64,000 nucleotides of DNA from Wenxinia saemankumensis. GTDB lineage: Bacteria; Pseudomonadota; Alphaproteobacteria; Rhodobacterales; Rhodobacteraceae. The DNA lies in the NCBI RefSeq assembly GCF_900141735.1, contig NZ_FQYO01000004.1:434001-498000 (forward strand). Reading direction: 5' to 3'. Position numbers and translations under genes: made by a program. The notes beneath the pieces are model-generated. The model was not told the DNA's origin. It did not search any database and was given only the letters and a program-made list of their open reading frames with translations. Every line of letters starts with the position of its first letter. Positions within the stretch are counted from its first letter, which is position 1. Shown piece by piece: positions 16,554-24,525 of the stretch.

Positions 16554-16820
16554 ATGGGCGAGACCGTCTTCTACGACACGCTCCGCCAGGGGCTATGGGT
16601 CGCGGTCCTGATCTCGACGCCGATCCTCGTGGTCGCGCTCGTCTCGGGCCTGGTCGTCGGCCTGTTCCAGGCCCTGACCTCGATCCAGGAGATGACGCTG
16701 ACCTTCGTGCCGAAACTCGCGGCCATCGCCGGGGTGTTCTGGATCACGATGGGATTCATGACCGAGACGCTGGTCGCCTACTGGCGCGGCGTGCTCGTCC
16801 CGCTGATCGCCGGGGGCTGA
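16554..16820 (+). CDS. fliQ: flagellar export gate protein FliQ
   Basis: An 88-residue inner-membrane protein with two transmembrane helices, a subunit of the FliP-FliQ-FliR export gate. The segment LVVGLFQALTSIQEMTLTFV followed by PK is the family hallmark. It sits between fliE and flgF rather than beside fliP and fliR, which are elsewhere in this island. Confidence 0.94.
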   Translation: MGETVFYDTLRQGLWVAVLISTPILVVALVSGLVVGLFQALTSIQEMTLTFVPKLAAIAGVFWITMGFMTETLVAYWRGVLVPLIAGG

Positions 16821-16821
16821 G

Positions 16822-17529
16822 ATGGACAACGCGATCTACACCTCGCTCACCCGCCAGTCCGGCCTGTGGGCCGAGATGCGGGCGGTGGCGAACAACGTCG
16901 CCAACGCGGCGACGACCGGCTACCGGGCCGAAGGCGTCATGTACAGCGAATGGGTCGCCGCCCTGGGCGAGCACCCCTCGCTCTCGATGGCCGCGACCCG
17001 GGTGCGCGAGACGTCCTTCGCGCAGGGCGCGCTGACGCAGACCGGCGGGCCCTTCGATCTCGCGATCGAGGGGGACGGCTTCTTCCTCGTGCAGGCGCCG
17101 GGCGGCGTGCGGCTGACGCGGGCCGGGCATTTCACGCCGAACCAGAACGGCGATCTCGTCACGCCCGAAGGGTATCCCGTGCTCGATCCCGGCGGCGCCC
17201 CGATCTTCGTCCCGCCGGGGGAGATCGGGATCGCGGCGGACGGCACGATTTCCGCGGACGGACAGCCCGTCGGGCAGGTCGGCCTCGTGCAGCCGCTCGA
17301 CCCGCTGGGTCTGCGCCGCGAGGACGGGGTGCGCTTCGACGCCCCCGGCGGCTGGGCCCCGGCCGAGGGCGGCCGCATCCTGCAGGGCTTCCTCGAGGAG
17401 GCGAATACCGACCCGGTGCGCGAGATCGCCCGCATGATCGAGGTGTCGCGCGCCTACGAGCTCGGCCAGTCCCTCATCGACCGCGAGGACGAGCGCATCC
17501 GCTCGGCCATCCGCGACCTCACCCGGTAA
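16822..17529 (+). CDS. flgF: flagellar basal-body rod protein FlgF
   Basis: A 235-residue distal rod protein. It has the N-terminal axial motif MRAVANNVANAATTGYRAEG, the GGPFDLAIEGDGFFLVQ segment at the start of the central domain and the C-terminal helix REIARMIEVSRAYELGQSLI. Paralogous to the next gene, flgG, but shorter and lacking the FlgG-type NLANMNTTGYNARR motif. The stop of fliQ is 1 base upstream. Confidence 0.93.
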   Translation: MDNAIYTSLTRQSGLWAEMRAVANNVANAATTGYRAEGVMYSEWVAALGEHPSLSMAATRVRETSFAQGALTQTGGPFDLAIEGDGFFLVQAPGGVRLTRAGHFTPNQNGDLVTPEGYPVLDPGGAPIFVPPGEIGIAADGTISADGQPVGQVGLVQPLDPLGLRREDGVRFDAPGGWAPAEGGRILQGFLEEANTDPVREIARMIEVSRAYELGQSLIDREDERIRSAIRDLTR

Positions 17530-17539
17530 AGGAGCCCCC

Positions 17540-18325
17540 ATGCGTGCCCTCCAGATCGCCGCCTCCGGCATGAGCGCCCAGCAGATGCGCGTCGAGGTGA
17601 TCGCCCAGAACCTCGCGAACATGAACACGACCGGCTACAACGCGCGCCGGGCCGAGTTCGCCGACCTTCACTACCAGCAGATGGCCCGCCCGGGCACGAT
17701 CTCCGCCGCCGACGGCACCGTCCTGCCGACCGGCATCCAGCTCGGTCTCGGCGTGCGCGCCACCGCCGTCAGCCAGATGCTGCAGCAGGGCGCCCCGGCC
17801 GCGACGGGCGGCGATCTCGACGTGGCGATCGAGGGGCGCGGCTACCTCGAGGTGACGCTGCCCGACGGTCGCGCCGCCTTCACCCGCGACGGCGGGCTCA
17901 AACTGACGGGCGACGGTCTGATCGTCATCTCCGACGGCTACGAGGTCGCGCCCGGCATCACGGTGCCCGCCGACGCGCGGTCGGTCTCGATCTCGCCCGA
18001 CGGCGAGGTGACCGCCTACTTCGCCGACGCGGTGCAGGGCCAGTTCCTCGGCCAGTTCACCCTGTCGAGCTTCACCAATGCCCGCGGGCTCGAGGCGATC
18101 GGCTCCAACCTCTTCCTCGAGACCGAGGCCTCCGGCCCGCCCCTCGGCGGCACGCCCGGACAGGACGGGCTCGGGATGTTGCGGCAGGGCTATCTCGAGG
18201 AGAGTTCCGTCGATGCGGTGAAGGAGATCACCGACCTGATCGAGGCGCAGCGCGGCTACGAGCTCAATTCCAAGGTCATCACCGCGGCCGACCAGATGTT
18301 CGGCGCGATGGTGCAGCTCCGGTGA
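17540..18325 (+). CDS. flgG: flagellar basal-body rod protein FlgG
   Basis: The 261-residue main distal rod subunit. It starts MRALQIAASGMSAQQMRVEV, has the rod signature AQNLANMNTTGYNARRAEF, and ends YELNSKVITAADQMFGAMVQ. A GGAG site precedes the ATG. The stop overlaps the GTG start of flgA (GTGA). Confidence 0.97.
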   Translation: MRALQIAASGMSAQQMRVEVIAQNLANMNTTGYNARRAEFADLHYQQMARPGTISAADGTVLPTGIQLGLGVRATAVSQMLQQGAPAATGGDLDVAIEGRGYLEVTLPDGRAAFTRDGGLKLTGDGLIVISDGYEVAPGITVPADARSVSISPDGEVTAYFADAVQGQFLGQFTLSSFTNARGLEAIGSNLFLETEASGPPLGGTPGQDGLGMLRQGYLEESSVDAVKEITDLIEAQRGYELNSKVITAADQMFGAMVQLR

Positions 18326-18738
18326 GGGGGGCCGCATTTCTCCTGGCGCTCGCCGCGGGGCCGGGGCAGGCCGACATCCTCGTCGCCGCCCGCACGATCC
18401 CGGCGGAGACCGTGCTGGCCGGGGACGACGTCACGGTGATCGGCGGCCGCACGCCCGGCGCCCTCACCCGCGCGGAGGAGGCCGTGGGACTCGAGGCGGC
18501 GGTCGCGCTCTATGCCGGGCGGCCGATCCATGCCGGCGACCTCGTCTCCCCCGCGGTGGTGGATCGCAACCAGATCATCCCGCTGGTCTTCAGCGCCGCC
18601 GGGCTCGTGATCACGACCGAGGGCCGCGCCCTCGACCGCGGCGGACCCGGCGACGCGATCCGGGTGATGAACCTCGCCTCCCGCACCACGATCACGGCGG
18701 TGATCGACGAGACCGGAACCGGCCATGTCACGAACTGA
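18322..18738 (+). CDS. flgA: flagellar P-ring assembly chaperone FlgA
   Basis: A 138-residue periplasmic protein with a short signal peptide (GAAFLLALAAGPGQA) and a SAF-type domain that includes AARTIPAETVLAGDDVTVIG and the closing GPGDAIRVMNLASRTTITAV. FlgA helps FlgI assemble the P ring. It is shorter than E. coli FlgA, as is usual in alphaproteobacteria. The GTG start overlaps flgG and the stop lies inside flgH. flgI itself is not in the window. Confidence 0.88.
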   Translation: MRGAAFLLALAAGPGQADILVAARTIPAETVLAGDDVTVIGGRTPGALTRAEEAVGLEAAVALYAGRPIHAGDLVSPAVVDRNQIIPLVFSAAGLVITTEGRALDRGGPGDAIRVMNLASRTTITAVIDETGTGHVTN

Positions 18739-19477
18739 CGCGCTTCTGCTGATCCTCTTCGCGCTGCTCGCCGGGCTCGGCGGATGCGGCCGGCCCCTGG
18801 CCGAGGTCGGTCGACCGCCTCCCCTGACGGCTCCGGGTGCGGGCAGCGAGATGCAGGCGATGATGGATCCCGGCCTTCCCGTGTCGCTGCCGCCGCTGGC
18901 CCAGCCCCCGCAGGTCGCGATGGCCTCGCTCTGGACGGGGGACCAGGATTCGCTGCTGGGCGATCGCCGCGCGCTGGAGCGGGGCGACATCCTCACCGTG
19001 GTGATCGAGATCGACGACAGCGCCTCGATCTCCAATTCGACCGACAGGTCGCGCAGCGGCGGATCGGACATGAGCGTCGGCGCATTGTTCGGCCTGCCGC
19101 AGCGGATCGAGCGGCAGATGCCGGAGGGGGCCTCGCTCTCCCCCGGGATCGGTTTCGACTCGGGCAGCAGCTTCTCGGGCGACGGGTCGATCAGCCGCAA
19201 CGAGCAGCTGACGCTCCGGATCGCCGCGACCGTGACCGGGGTCCTGCCGAACGGCGTGCTCGAGATCCAGGGCAGCCAGCAGGTCCGCGTCAATTTCGAG
19301 ATGCGCGAGCTGGTCGTCAGCGGCTTCGTCCGCCCCGAGGACATCAGCCGGCAGAACGAGATCACCTACGACAAGATTGCCGCGGCCCGCATCTCCTACG
19401 GGGGAGAGGGGCAGATCACCGAGGTCCAGCAGCCCGCCTGGGGCCAGCAGGTCGTCGACATCGTCTCCCCGTTCTGA
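18725..19477 (+). CDS. flgH: flagellar L-ring lipoprotein FlgH
   Basis: The outer-membrane L-ring subunit, 250 residues. A hydrophobic signal ends in the lipobox LGGC (Cys21 or thereabouts). Family motifs are SLLGDRRALERGDILTVVIE, ISRNEQLTLRIAATVTGVLP and NGVLEIQGSQQVRVNFEMRE. It overlaps flgA by 14 bases and is followed by a FliL-type gene. Confidence 0.95.
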   Translation: MSRTDALLLILFALLAGLGGCGRPLAEVGRPPPLTAPGAGSEMQAMMDPGLPVSLPPLAQPPQVAMASLWTGDQDSLLGDRRALERGDILTVVIEIDDSASISNSTDRSRSGGSDMSVGALFGLPQRIERQMPEGASLSPGIGFDSGSSFSGDGSISRNEQLTLRIAATVTGVLPNGVLEIQGSQQVRVNFEMRELVVSGFVRPEDISRQNEITYDKIAAARISYGGEGQITEVQQPAWGQQVVDIVSPF

Positions 19478-19495
19478 CCCATCCCGGAGTCCGCC

Positions 19496-20056
19496 ATGCT
19501 GCGTCTGCTGATCCCCGTCCTCCTCCTCCTCGTCGGCACCGGTGGGGGGGTCGTCGGGGCCATGGTCCTGCGCCCGGCCCCGGCGCCGGAGGAGGCGGCC
19601 GGGCTCCCGGCGGGCACGGCGCCCGAGGGTTTGCCGCCCTGCGGCCCGGGCGAGGCGCCGGCCGACCAAGCGGGGGACGGGACGACGGGGGCCGCCGCCC
19701 CCGCGGAGGAGACGGCCCCCCGGGAGGGCCGGGAATATTTCCGCATCGACAACCAGTTCGTCGTCCCCGTCGTGGGAGAGGCCGGAATGTCCGCCCTGGT
19801 CGTCGCCTCGCTCAGCCTCGAGATCACGACGGGCAGCCAGCCGGCGGTCTTCGCGCTGGAACCCCGCCTGCGCGACGCCCTTCTCCAGGTGATGTTCGAC
19901 CATGCCAATCTGGGCGGTTTCGACGGGATCTACACCGCGCCCTCGAACATGCGGGCGCTGCGCACCGCCCTGCGCGAGGCGGCCCGGCGGGTCGTCGGGC
20001 AGGATGTCCACGACGTGCTGATCACCGACCTGGTGCGGCAGGACAGCGCCGGCTAG
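19496..20056 (+). CDS. FliL-family protein, first copy
   Basis: A 186-residue protein with one N-terminal membrane helix, a Pro/Ala/Gly-rich linker (about 30-80) and a periplasmic domain starting YFRIDNQFVVPVV and ending VHDVLITDLVRQDS. This is the plan of FliL, which associates with the stator and MS ring. It is one of two FliL-type genes in the island; the other (28780) sits in the expected place beside fliF. Its stop codon is shared in a CTAG palindrome with the convergent FliJ-like gene. Confidence 0.72.
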   Translation: MLRLLIPVLLLLVGTGGGVVGAMVLRPAPAPEEAAGLPAGTAPEGLPPCGPGEAPADQAGDGTTGAAAPAEETAPREGREYFRIDNQFVVPVVGEAGMSALVVASLSLEITTGSQPAVFALEPRLRDALLQVMFDHANLGGFDGIYTAPSNMRALRTALREAARRVVGQDVHDVLITDLVRQDSAG

Positions 20057-20436
20057 TCCCGCCGCGAGCGGGCGCGTCGCGCCTCTGCCCCGGCCTCGTC
20101 GAGCAGCGCCCGGACCGCGTGCTCCCGGCCGACGGCCCGGGCGAGCGCGGGCCGCCCCTCCTCGATCCCCGCCCTGACACGTGCGAGATCGCGAGTCAGA
20201 AGCGCCTTGCGCGCATCGATCCAGCGCTGCCAGTCCAGCGCCGCGCCGCTCCTCACGAAGATGTCGTCGGCGCGCAGGTCGACCAGCTGGGCCCGCCGGT
20301 CGGCTTCGATCGCGGCAAGGCGGGCGCGGATCCGCTCCGCCTCGGCGGCCAGCCGGCCCATCCTGGCCCGCTCGGCCTGCAGCTGCGCTCCGGCCAACCG
20401 CAGCAGGCCGCGCAAGTCCGAAACCCGCGCCTTCAT
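20053..20436 (-). CDS. FliJ-like coiled-coil protein
   Basis: A 127-residue, strongly charged protein that is almost entirely alpha-helical (RLAAEAERIRARLAAIEADR and RIEEGRPAL-like repeats), matching FliJ, the export-ATPase stalk, in size and character. It is translationally coupled to flhB (ATGA overlap). FliJ sequences diverge fast, so identity rests on coiled-coil content, length and position among export genes. No fliJ lies beside fliI, which supports this candidate. Confidence 0.55.
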   Translation of the reverse strand: MKARVSDLRGLLRLAGAQLQAERARMGRLAAEAERIRARLAAIEADRRAQLVDLRADDIFVRSGAALDWQRWIDARKALLTRDLARVRAGIEEGRPALARAVGREHAVRALLDEAGAEARRARSRRD

Positions 20437-21527
20437 CGCCGCCCGCCTCCGGCCCGCAACCGGTCGGCGAAGCGGATGGCGGCGGCGACGGCCTTGTAAT
20501 GTTCGGTCGCGATCTCGTCGCCGAGGTCGAGCGCGGCATGAAGCGCCCGGGCGGTCGGCGGGTCGGCATGGATCGGGATGGCGTGCTCGACCGCGATCTC
20601 GCGGATCCGCAGCGCGATCTCGTCTGTCCCCTTGGCAAGGCAGACCGGCGCACCTCCACCCGCGCGGTCCCAGCCCAGCGCCACGGCATAATGGACGGGA
20701 TTCACGATGACGACATCGGCCTTGGGTACCTCGGCGAGCATCTGGTTGAGGGCCAGGCTCACCCCTTTCTGCCGCCGCTGCTGCTTGAGCTGGGGGTCGC
20801 CCTCGCTCTCCTTCATCTCGTCGCGTAATTCCTTGCGGCTCATCATGTGGCGCCGGCGATGCTCGCCGCGCTGCCAGACGACGTCGATCAAGGCGAGCGC
20901 GGCCGCCACGATCACGACGATCCACATCAGGTCGATGGCGATCTGCCCCAGCTGGGCGGTCACGATCACCGGGTCCATTGCCAGGGTCGCGACGAGGGTC
21001 GGCATCCGCATCCAGACGAAGAGGCCGAGGATCAGGCCGTAGATCGTCAGCTTCACCGCGCTCTTGGCGAACTCGAACAGCCCGTTGCGACCGAATTTCT
21101 GCTTGATGCCCTGCAGGGGCGACAGCCTGTCCGCCTTCGGTGCAATCCGCGAGGGCGCGAAGACGAGCGCCTGCTGCGCGACATAGGCCAGCAGCGCGAA
21201 GATCCCCGGAAGCAGCAGCCAGGGGGCCATCGCGGCTCCGATCCCGGTCAGCAACCCGCCCGCCAGGGGTCGACCGCTGGCCGGGTGGGGGCCGGTCCCG
21301 AAGATCGCCCCGGCCAGCGCGTCGGCGCGGTCGAGCGGCAGCATCAGCGTCGTGCCCAGCGCCAGCAGGCTTGCCGGGCCGAAGGCGAGAGCGGCGACGA
21401 GAAAGCCCAGGTAGCCCGCCGCCGTCGCCGCGTCGGCCGAGCGTGGCACCTCGCCCTTGCGGCGCGCCTCGTCGAGCCGGCGCTGCGTCGGCTCGTAAGA
21501 CTTCTCGGCGCCGTCCTCCTCGCTCAT
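20433..21527 (-). CDS. flhB: flagellar export switch protein FlhB
   Basis: The 364-residue export-gate protein that controls the change from hook to filament export. It has the conserved start EKSYEPTQRRLDEARRKGEV, four membrane segments, and a cytoplasmic domain (from about 225) with SRKELRDEMKESEGDPQLK. The autocleavage motif reads N276-P277-V278-H279, followed by YAVAL, instead of the usual NPTH. It overlaps fliR upstream and the FliJ-like gene downstream, each by ATGA. Confidence 0.95.
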   Translation of the reverse strand: MSEEDGAEKSYEPTQRRLDEARRKGEVPRSADAATAAGYLGFLVAALAFGPASLLALGTTLMLPLDRADALAGAIFGTGPHPASGRPLAGGLLTGIGAAMAPWLLLPGIFALLAYVAQQALVFAPSRIAPKADRLSPLQGIKQKFGRNGLFEFAKSAVKLTIYGLILGLFVWMRMPTLVATLAMDPVIVTAQLGQIAIDLMWIVVIVAAALALIDVVWQRGEHRRRHMMSRKELRDEMKESEGDPQLKQQRRQKGVSLALNQMLAEVPKADVVIVNPVHYAVALGWDRAGGGAPVCLAKGTDEIALRIREIAVEHAIPIHADPPTARALHAALDLGDEIATEHYKAVAAAIRFADRLRAGGGRR

Positions 21528-22294
21528 GACCCCAGACCCCCGGGATCGGCGAGGAAGCCGTTCAGCGCGGCCACCCAGACCGACAGCATGTGCGGGCCGG
21601 CCACCATGAGCAGGATCAGCGCGCCGGCCGTGATCGCGGGCGCGCCGACGAAGGCGACCATGAGCTGCGGCATGGCCCGGTTGATGATGCCGAGCGTCAG
21701 GTTGTAGACGACCGAGGCGATGACGAAGGGCGCGGCGAGCGTGAAGGCCAGCGCGAAGATGCGGGCGACGACGGCAAGTCCGGCCTCGGCCACCAGGGCG
21801 GGGGCCGGCAGGGATCCCGGCGGGACGAGGCGATAGGTCTCGACCAGGAAGGCGACGAGCCGCAGGTGCAGGTCGAGGATCGCCGCGAGCGCCAGCCCCC
21901 CCACCATCAGCACGTTGCCGAGCGCGGGCTGCGGCTCGACCGAGGGGCCGCCGCCGAAGATCTGGCTGATCGAGGTCGCCTGCGCAGCGATCGTGCCGGC
22001 GACCTGAAGCCCCATCACGAAAAGCCGCAGCATCAGGCCAAAAAGCAGGCCGGTCAGAACCTCGGCGCCGCCCGCCGCCAGCGCGCCGGGGAAGCCGGGC
22101 AGCGGCGGAAGCTCTTCCGCCAGGACCGGCAGCAGCAGCATCGTGAACGCGGCCGCCGCGCCCAGCCGGACCCGGACCGGCACCGATCTCTCGCCGATCG
22201 CGGGCATCAGGAAGGCCGCCGCCCCGATCCGCAGGAACAGGAGGAAGGCGGGCCAGAGCAGGGCGGCGAGGTCGGCGGCAGCCAGCTCGGTCAT
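21524..22294 (-). CDS. fliR: flagellar export gate protein FliR
   Basis: A 256-residue inner-membrane protein of the export gate with about six hydrophobic segments. Family motifs include RIGAAAFLMPAIGERSVPVR, GLLFGLMLRLFVMGLQVAG and the late LGIINRAMPQLMVAFVGAP. It lies between flhA and flhB and overlaps both by four bases. Confidence 0.95.
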   Translation of the reverse strand: MTELAAADLAALLWPAFLLFLRIGAAAFLMPAIGERSVPVRVRLGAAAAFTMLLLPVLAEELPPLPGFPGALAAGGAEVLTGLLFGLMLRLFVMGLQVAGTIAAQATSISQIFGGGPSVEPQPALGNVLMVGGLALAAILDLHLRLVAFLVETYRLVPPGSLPAPALVAEAGLAVVARIFALAFTLAAPFVIASVVYNLTLGIINRAMPQLMVAFVGAPAITAGALILLMVAGPHMLSVWVAALNGFLADPGGLGS

Positions 22295-24390
22295 GCCGGA
22301 ACGAGGCCGACCAGCGCGGGCCGCGCCTCGACCCCGATCTCCTCGAAGGAGAGGACGGGCGCCGGTATGCCCTTCGCACTCATCACCGTGCGGAGAAACC
22401 GGCGTCGCCGCATCGAGGTGACGAGCGCGGGCGCGATGCCCTGCGCGGCCGCCTTCTCCAGCCGGTCGGCGATCCCACCGGCGAGACGGTTGAACGCGTC
22501 GGGCGGCAGCGCCACGTCGCCGCCCTTCTCCGCCGGGCCGAGCTGATGGGCGGTGAAGGTCTCCTCCCATTCGGGGGCGAGCTGGAGCAGCGGGATCGTC
22601 CCGTCCGGCCGCTTGAGATCGGCGACGAGTTGGAAGCCGAGGCGCTGCCGCACATGCTCGGTCACGCCGTCGGCGGTCGGGTACATCTGCCGTCCCTCGG
22701 CGATCGCCTCGAGGATCAGCGGCAGGTTGCGGATCGAGACCAGCTCGTCCAGCAGGAGCCGCAGCACCGCCAGCAGCATGTCGAGCGGCACCTTGTCGGG
22801 AATCATCTCGTCGATCATCCGCCGGTTCGCCTCGGCCCGGCGCGTGTCGGAGAGCTGCGTCATCTCGTCGAGGATCTTGCGCAGGCTCTTGAAGCTGAGC
22901 AGGCGGGACAGGTTGCGGCGGATGATCTCGAGCAGGTGGGTGGCCAGCACCTCGGCCGGCTGGACGATCGTAAGGCCGGACAGCGAGGCGGTCTCCTGCT
23001 CGGCCGGGGCGATCCAGCGGGCGGGGGCCCCGTAGACCGGCTCGGAGACGTCCTCCCCCTCCGGCGGGTCGCCGCGATCGGGGGCGGCGAGCAGGGCCAG
23101 CACCCGGTCGGGCCGCAGCGTGTCGCGCGCCTGTTCGACGCCGAGGATCTTGACCCGGTACTGCCCGGGGCCCAGCCCGGGATCGTCGGTCAGGCGGATC
23201 TCGGGCAGGATGATGCCGTAGGTCCGCGCGACATGGGCGCGCATGTTCTCGATCCGCGCGTCGAGCCCGGTTCCGGGGTCGAGCACCATCTCGACGAGGT
23301 CGGGCGAGAATTCCAGGTGGATGTCGTCGACGTCGAGCATGTCGCCCATCGAGGCGCGCTGCGCGGCCTCGGGCGCGGTGTCGCTGCGGCGCGCGCGCGC
23401 CTCTGCCGCCCGGCTCGCCTCGCGGGTCCGCCAGCTGCGCCAGGCGATCGCGGCGAGGCCGGCGGCCCCCAGCATGAACGGCACGAAGGGCAGACCGGGC
23501 AGCAGGGCGAAGAGGGCGAGCAGCCCCCCCACCGTGGCCAGCGCCGCGGGATGCCGGCCGAGCTGCGCGACGAGGGCGAGGTCGGTCGCGCCGGTCGCGC
23601 CGCCCCGGGCCAGCAGCAGGGCCGAGGCGATGGAGATCACGACCGCCGGGATTTGGCTGACGAGACCGTCGCCCACGGTGAGGATGGCGTAGGTCTCGAA
23701 CGCGCGGCCCAGCGGCATGTCGTGCAGCATCGAGCCGACGATCAGGCCGACCACGAGATTCAGTGCCGTGATCAGCAGCCCCGCCACCGCGTCGCCCTTG
23801 ACGAATTTCGACGCGCCGTCGAGCGAGCCGAAGAAGGTCGTCTCGGCCTGCTCGGTCTCGCGCCGGCGCTTGGCCTCGGCGTGGTCGATCGCGCCGGCGG
23901 CCATGTCGGCATCGATCGCCAGCTGCTTGCCCGGCATCGCGTCGAGGGCGAATCGGGCGCCGACCTCGGCCATCCGGGTCGCGCCCTTGTTGATGACGAT
24001 GAAGTTCACGATCAGCAGAACGCCGAACACGACGAGTCCGAGCACGATGGACCCGCCCATGACGAACATCGCGAATCCCTCGATCACGTCGCCGGCCGCG
24101 GCGGTGCCGGTATGGCCGTTCGCGATGATGAGCTTCGTCGACGAGACGTTGAGGGACAGCCGGAGCATCAGCGAAGCCAGCAGCACCGTCGGGAAGGCCG
24201 AGAAGTCGAGGGGCCGTTCGATGAACAGGGTGACGGTGAACATGAGGATCGCGAGCGCGAAGGACGCGGCGAGCCCGATATCGAGGATCACCGGAGGCAT
24301 CGGCAGGATCATCATCGCGATCACGGCCATCAGCGCGAGCGCGAGCAGCACCGTCGGCTGGAAGATCGCCCGGAGCGAAAGGTCAGGCAT
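22291..24390 (-). CDS. flhA: flagellar export gate protein FlhA
   Basis: The 699-residue export-gate component that forms the cytoplasmic nonameric ring. The N-terminal half has eight membrane segments and the conserved loop NKGATRMAEVGARFALDAMP followed by GKQLAIDADM; the C-terminal half is the soluble substrate-docking domain. It starts the flhA-fliR-flhB-FliJ-like leftward operon, with 135 bp upstream before the 769-residue gene. Confidence 0.97.
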   Translation of the reverse strand: MPDLSLRAIFQPTVLLALALMAVIAMMILPMPPVILDIGLAASFALAILMFTVTLFIERPLDFSAFPTVLLASLMLRLSLNVSSTKLIIANGHTGTAAAGDVIEGFAMFVMGGSIVLGLVVFGVLLIVNFIVINKGATRMAEVGARFALDAMPGKQLAIDADMAAGAIDHAEAKRRRETEQAETTFFGSLDGASKFVKGDAVAGLLITALNLVVGLIVGSMLHDMPLGRAFETYAILTVGDGLVSQIPAVVISIASALLLARGGATGATDLALVAQLGRHPAALATVGGLLALFALLPGLPFVPFMLGAAGLAAIAWRSWRTREASRAAEARARRSDTAPEAAQRASMGDMLDVDDIHLEFSPDLVEMVLDPGTGLDARIENMRAHVARTYGIILPEIRLTDDPGLGPGQYRVKILGVEQARDTLRPDRVLALLAAPDRGDPPEGEDVSEPVYGAPARWIAPAEQETASLSGLTIVQPAEVLATHLLEIIRRNLSRLLSFKSLRKILDEMTQLSDTRRAEANRRMIDEMIPDKVPLDMLLAVLRLLLDELVSIRNLPLILEAIAEGRQMYPTADGVTEHVRQRLGFQLVADLKRPDGTIPLLQLAPEWEETFTAHQLGPAEKGGDVALPPDAFNRLAGGIADRLEKAAAQGIAPALVTSMRRRRFLRTVMSAKGIPAPVLSFEEIGVEARPALVGLVPA

Positions 24391-24525
24391 CGCCGCCTGT
24401 CCTGCCGCGGGCAGGCCCCGGGATTGGCAATGGCCCGCAGCGGGGCGGGGCAGGAGGGCATTTCATACCGATCGTCCGGATTTTCCGTTCCGCGCCCATC
24501 CTAGGCCTCGAACCTTCACGCATCG

